Shown here: positions 60,193 to 64,000 of the stretch, one piece after another
How positions within the stretch are numbered: position 1 is the stretch's first letter
Layout: the number at the start of each line of letters is the position of its first letter
Source of the DNA: Telopea speciosissima
Lineage: Eukaryota > Streptophyta > Magnoliopsida > Proteales > Proteaceae
Assembly: GCF_018873765.1 (NCBI RefSeq)
Contig: NC_057925.1
Coordinates: 11,481,568 to 11,545,567 of the forward strand
DNA: 64,000 bases
Reading direction: 5' to 3'
The notes under the pieces: generated by a model
Told to the model about the DNA's origin: nothing
The model's input: only the letters and a program-made list of their open reading frames with translations
The model's database searches: none
Position numbers and translations under genes: made by a program

Positions 60193-62196
60193 TTCTCCCC
60201 CACGTCGGGCTTCTCCCTCGGTTTCCACCTGGCCCCTGGTTGTCCTCAAAGCATGACCACCAGAACCCCCTATAAAAAAAGTCGTCTTATCCCCAACAGT
60301 TACTATTTGCTTTTGTAATACAGAGAGAATGACCAACTAACCATACATATGTATCTCATGCAAGAAGCTAGTTTTATTCCATCTACCGATTTTTTATTTT
60401 ATACATACATACATACATATTTATAAGAACAAAGTTTCTCGGCCGGGAGTGTAGCCTTTGCGCTAGCGCCATAGTGTCTTGTCTCTCTCCTCCTCCCTAT
60501 AAATGACCTCCCTACTAAATAAAAATAAATTAAAATCCCCTTGTCAAATTATCCCGCCAAATAATTGGGTTGCCCGCCCATTGCTAAATGACTTAAATTG
60601 TAGCAATAATAAAAACTATTGCTATGTATACCTTTTCAGTGGGTTTTTTTATTACCATTGATATATTCTATTTTTTATTGAGAAAAAATTGTTTCAAACA
60701 TTACTGCTATTACTTCTAATATTTTGATACTATTTATAGTCTTTATAATTATATCATAATTTTGGTTGTATTTTTTGCAATATTTGTCACAAATAATTAA
60801 CTTGAACTCAATTTGTACTATTTACTGGATTTTTTATGTTTTAATTTTATTTTTTCTGATTGATTCAGGATCGATATTTAAGTTGATACCAAAAATATAT
60901 ATTTTTTCAATTTTATTATTTAAGGGATATTTTCTTTTCTTTTTTTTATTTTGAATGTTAATTCTGAACACATGGATGGGTACGTATACATATATTTAAT
61001 AATTAAATAGACATGGTCTATATTACAAAAGTTATAGAAAACTGTTGCTTTATATGTTTTATTTTTTATTATTTTATAATCATCGCTTCACCATTATTAT
61101 TGGTATAATAATTACTAATAATAAATTTTATTTCTTGGATTTCTATAGTATAGGCTGATCTTCCCAAATCTATCTGATTCCTACTAAATTGAGAAGTGTT
61201 TACCAAATTCATATATTACCGTGTATGACAGCTTTCGCCAAAAAAAATTTTGAATATTTATTTTAATTAAAAGTAATTGGTTGATTTACACATTTAGTTT
61301 CGATTACTATTACAAGTTTAGGGTTTAGGGTTTAGAGTACTAGTTAATAAGGTTATAGGCAGTCAATAATTTTTTTTTCTTTAAACTGCTTATAAGTTTC
61401 TTGCTCCTCTTACTCCTCCAACAGTTCACTCCACCTCCTCATGGCTCTTGTTTTACAAAAGCACACTAACCTTTATTGCCTCCATTTGTGCAATATTCAC
61501 CGATCAATGGTGAATTATTTAGTTCTAGCTAACTAATTTATTACTTTTTTTTTATAAATTTGTTTACATTTTGAGGATTTTTTTTGGACATTTACTGTTT
61601 TTTACATATATAATGCAAGAAATATATCATTTTATGCAATAGTTTAAAAAAATTTACATTTTTATTTCCAATGTATATTTTTATATTGGTTTGGATTTTA
61701 TTGTATTTTTATAAATTTATTATAATTTTGATTGCAATTTTTGTAATATTTCAGACAAAAATGTTTAATTATAGTACCTACCGCCACTAATTGTAGTACG
61801 TTTGGAATTTTTTATTGATAACAAAGGTTATTCAACAATGTAATTATTGTTGCTAATAGTTTGTAAATAGAAGCGATTAAACTTTACCATTGCTAAATAC
61901 AACTATGATGGTCAGATTAAACAATTATCAGGGTTAAACAACCGCAAAATATTTTGTGGTAGATTTCCAAAATATTTTTCTTTTGGAAAATTACGTTCCA
62001 CTCCCCTGTACTTTGCCCTAATTACACATTCCTCCCCTTGGTTTTTTCACCTTACATTTTGACCCCTTATGGCTAACAGTGTTAGGGTGCTGTTAGTTAA
62101 TGGTTTGAAAAGATAATATTACCCTTTACTAACAAATTAAAACTGCATTTCCAATTCTACCCTTTCATCATCTGTAAAATTGTTTAGGGCTTCCAA
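60193..62196. other. Spacer between CML-A' and CML-B'
   Basis: Duplicate of 6709-8715. It includes the telo-box-like run near 61316-61336 and the dispersed repeat at about 61985-62130. No gene is seen. Confidence 0.6.
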
Positions 62197-62275
62197 GCTT
62201 CTCCAACGACAGCCACCTCCAAGCTTCTTCGGCGACAGCAACCTTCAAGCATCTCCGGCGACAGTCAACCTTCAA
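62197..62275 (+). repeat. Three-unit tandem repeat fused to CML-B'
   Basis: Same three-unit 26-27 bp repeat as at 8716-8794, again running into the CML frame at TCAAG. Confidence 0.7.
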
Positions 62276-62688
62276 GAAATGATGAACTCCAACGAATATT
62301 TCGTTACTTGGATGCTGATGGTAATGGGAAAATCTCAGGATCTAAACTCAGATCCTACCTTGCCTCTAAAAGGGAGTTCATGTCACCTGAGGAAGCTCAA
62401 GGTGTGACCAATGAACTCGATGCAGCTAGCGGCGACAGTTTGATACTCAGCTTTGATGATTTTGCAATGTTGATGGAGCGTGAAGGTGGGGATGATGATC
62501 TGAAAAGAGGCTTTCAGATGTTCGCTGCGAAGAGTTCTGGGTCCATTACATTAGAGGGCTTGCAGAGGATATTTGGTCGCCTTGGAAACAAAATGTCGTA
62601 TGAAGAGTGCAAGAGCATCATACAGGCATTCGACTGCAACGGCAATGGTGTGATTGATTTTGCCGAGTTCCAGCAGATGATGGCTTAA
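62272..62688 (+). pseudogene. CML-B': calmodulin-like gene without native 5' end, right copy
   Basis: It encodes the EF-hand body as in CML-B, with the frame open to the normal stop. Three differences stand out: EF-1 loop position 12 is Lys (GSKL) in place of the Glu that chelates calcium, KMSYEE replaces KMSNEE, and DFAEF replaces DFTEF in EF-4. Loss of the position-12 Glu should disable EF-1. As in CML-B there is no in-frame ATG ahead of the EF-hands. The changes fit relaxed selection after duplication. Confidence 0.75.
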
Positions 62689-63135
62689 TCGTATCAATGT
62701 TTGCACCTGTTCTATTGTTTGCAAAAATAAAAATAATGACGTTAGGCACTAGGACTGTAAGTCAGGTGTGAACCACATAATTAATAATTAAGAACAGGTT
62801 TGCTATTTAATGACTTTGAATCTCAAGCTCGGTAATGTCTTTTCTAATATCGGTAAATCTAATTTATTGAGAAAGAAAAAGAGATTGATTTATTACAAAC
62901 AAAGGACAGCAGCCCTAGAACATCTCATGGGCATTCCCGAGAGAAGAAGGGCACCTCCAACACTAAAAAGAACATATGCGCTCCAAACAGTACACAATCT
63001 GCTAATTTGTTGTTATCCCTGCAGACCAAGACTTGCTCACATGTTTGTGGCTTGTTCAGTGAATCAAGTACTCCTCATTGCATTGGTGTTTGGCATGCAC
63101 CTTCCACGCTTTCCAACCACACCCCATGTATTATT

Positions 63136-64000
63136 TGTTGGGATTTAAACACCAATCTGGTTACCTGAATGTGCAGCGGAATCGAATTGGATATTTACCC
63201 TTGCATTCAAGTTTGAGATCTCTTCTCATAACAAAAATCAAACGGGAAACATAGGATACCTGAGAACCATAAATGTAGTTCCTCCTTCGGATAATAGTTC
63301 TTCCATACTCGAGCAACAATGGGGATTGAAAGTTTTTTATTCTTCAAGCTTCAATCGAAAGCAAAGCCAACATGAACGTTCACTAACGAATTAGGGTTTC
63401 TAAAATCTTAACCGCACACCATCACTCAAAGGGAGCAAGAGAGAGGAGAGAGAAAAAGTTTGCCAAGGGGGATGCCAGAGAAATTCAACCAAGCCAGTGA
63501 GTGCCCCCGCCCCCTTTGTGGTGTGTTGTTATAACTCTCAACACCTTAGGATTGGGGTGGATTCCCTTATTCACTTTCCTAATGTGAAAAGGAAACTTGA
63601 CTAGCTACCCAACTTGCTTCTAAAGAGGGAAGATGTAGAATCTAAAAGGGATTTTGTGTTCTCTTTAATTAGTCAATATTTTATTTAATAAAATACTATA
63701 ATTAAATGGCCAACAACCTCTTTTATTTTTCCAATTAAATGGCATGCATAATTAAACTCTTTAATCTGCATATAAGATCCTCCACTAAACAATATCTCAT
63801 GATGGACTATAGAGTATTTAATTAAATATTGTCAAACCCCAATCCATCATACAAGTCTTTAATTAGAGATCCTGTGTTCACAGTAGGATGACCAAAAATG
63901 CGTTTAAACATTGTTTAAAATAATATACTGATATACTTAATAAATTGAAAATAAATTTTGTAAACAATTTATAAGAATGCCACTGGATCTGCATTCCAGT
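63136..64000 (-). mobile_element. Copia-type LTR, unit B' (cut by window end)
   Basis: It starts TGTTGGGA as at 9655 and follows that LTR to the window end. The right end is outside. Confidence 0.65.

Larger units (their letters stand above)
53483..64000. repeat. Segmental duplication, right copy
   Basis: Same content and order as 1-10516. The match can be traced from the first to the last base available on both sides, so neither outer boundary is visible. Confidence 0.95.

Overview
This window is nuclear DNA of a flowering plant. It has no bacterial-style gene packing. It carries Ty1/Copia and Ty3/Gypsy LTR elements, plant L1-type LINEs with RNase H tails, MITE-like repeats, long dinucleotide runs, a type I (M-alpha, AGL62-like) MADS-box gene and calmodulin-like (CML) EF-hand genes. 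An early-diverging eudicot or a magnoliid is possible, but I cannot fix the lineage. About 95% of the window is repeats and their remains. Only two protein genes look whole: a CML gene at 48072-48572 and a MADS-box gene at 39009-39680.

Largest-scale layout: the first ~10.5 kb (1-10516) is repeated in the same orientation at 53483-64000, about 53.48 kb away and roughly 98-99% alike by eye. Both copies run off the window ends. Each copy holds the end of a LINE, a Ty3/Gypsy (chromovirus-type) 3' end with a ~2.76 kb LTR, a 5' CML fragment (A), and a CML copy with a replaced front end (B). A and B each have the same related LTR on their downstream side. The third and only complete CML (C, 48072) lies just left of the second copy. 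It keeps an empty site where A and B carry the LTR.

Middle: 12360-19289 is a young-looking Copia element on the + strand. It meets head-on a second Copia on the - strand (19290-25943), and both are truncated at the shared junction 19289/19290. From 24236 to 28067 lies a large inverted repeat. Each arm holds a 1.7 kb LTR joined at the same base to the first 147 bp of an AGL62-like MADS-box gene. On the right arm the LTR is a solo LTR with a perfect 5-bp target duplication, and the rest of the MADS gene follows it. So one LTR insertion into a MADS gene was later copied as a palindrome. Transcribed across its centre, it would fold into a MADS-box hairpin. An intact paralogue sits 10.5 kb downstream.

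Further right are a gag-only Copia relic with palindromic LTR motifs (28901-31130) and a nearly full-length LINE (31855-37690) with target duplications. Next come the intact MADS gene and a third LTR of the 1.7 kb family with a TIR element nested in it (39956-43139). After these lie a Tat-like Gypsy fragment (43145-44342), a small non-autonomous LTR element (44364-46085), and the CML C neighbourhood, which has been hit by a LINE fragment, two MITEs and a (TA)n(TG)n tract. I saw no tRNA, rRNA, CRISPR or prokaryotic features.
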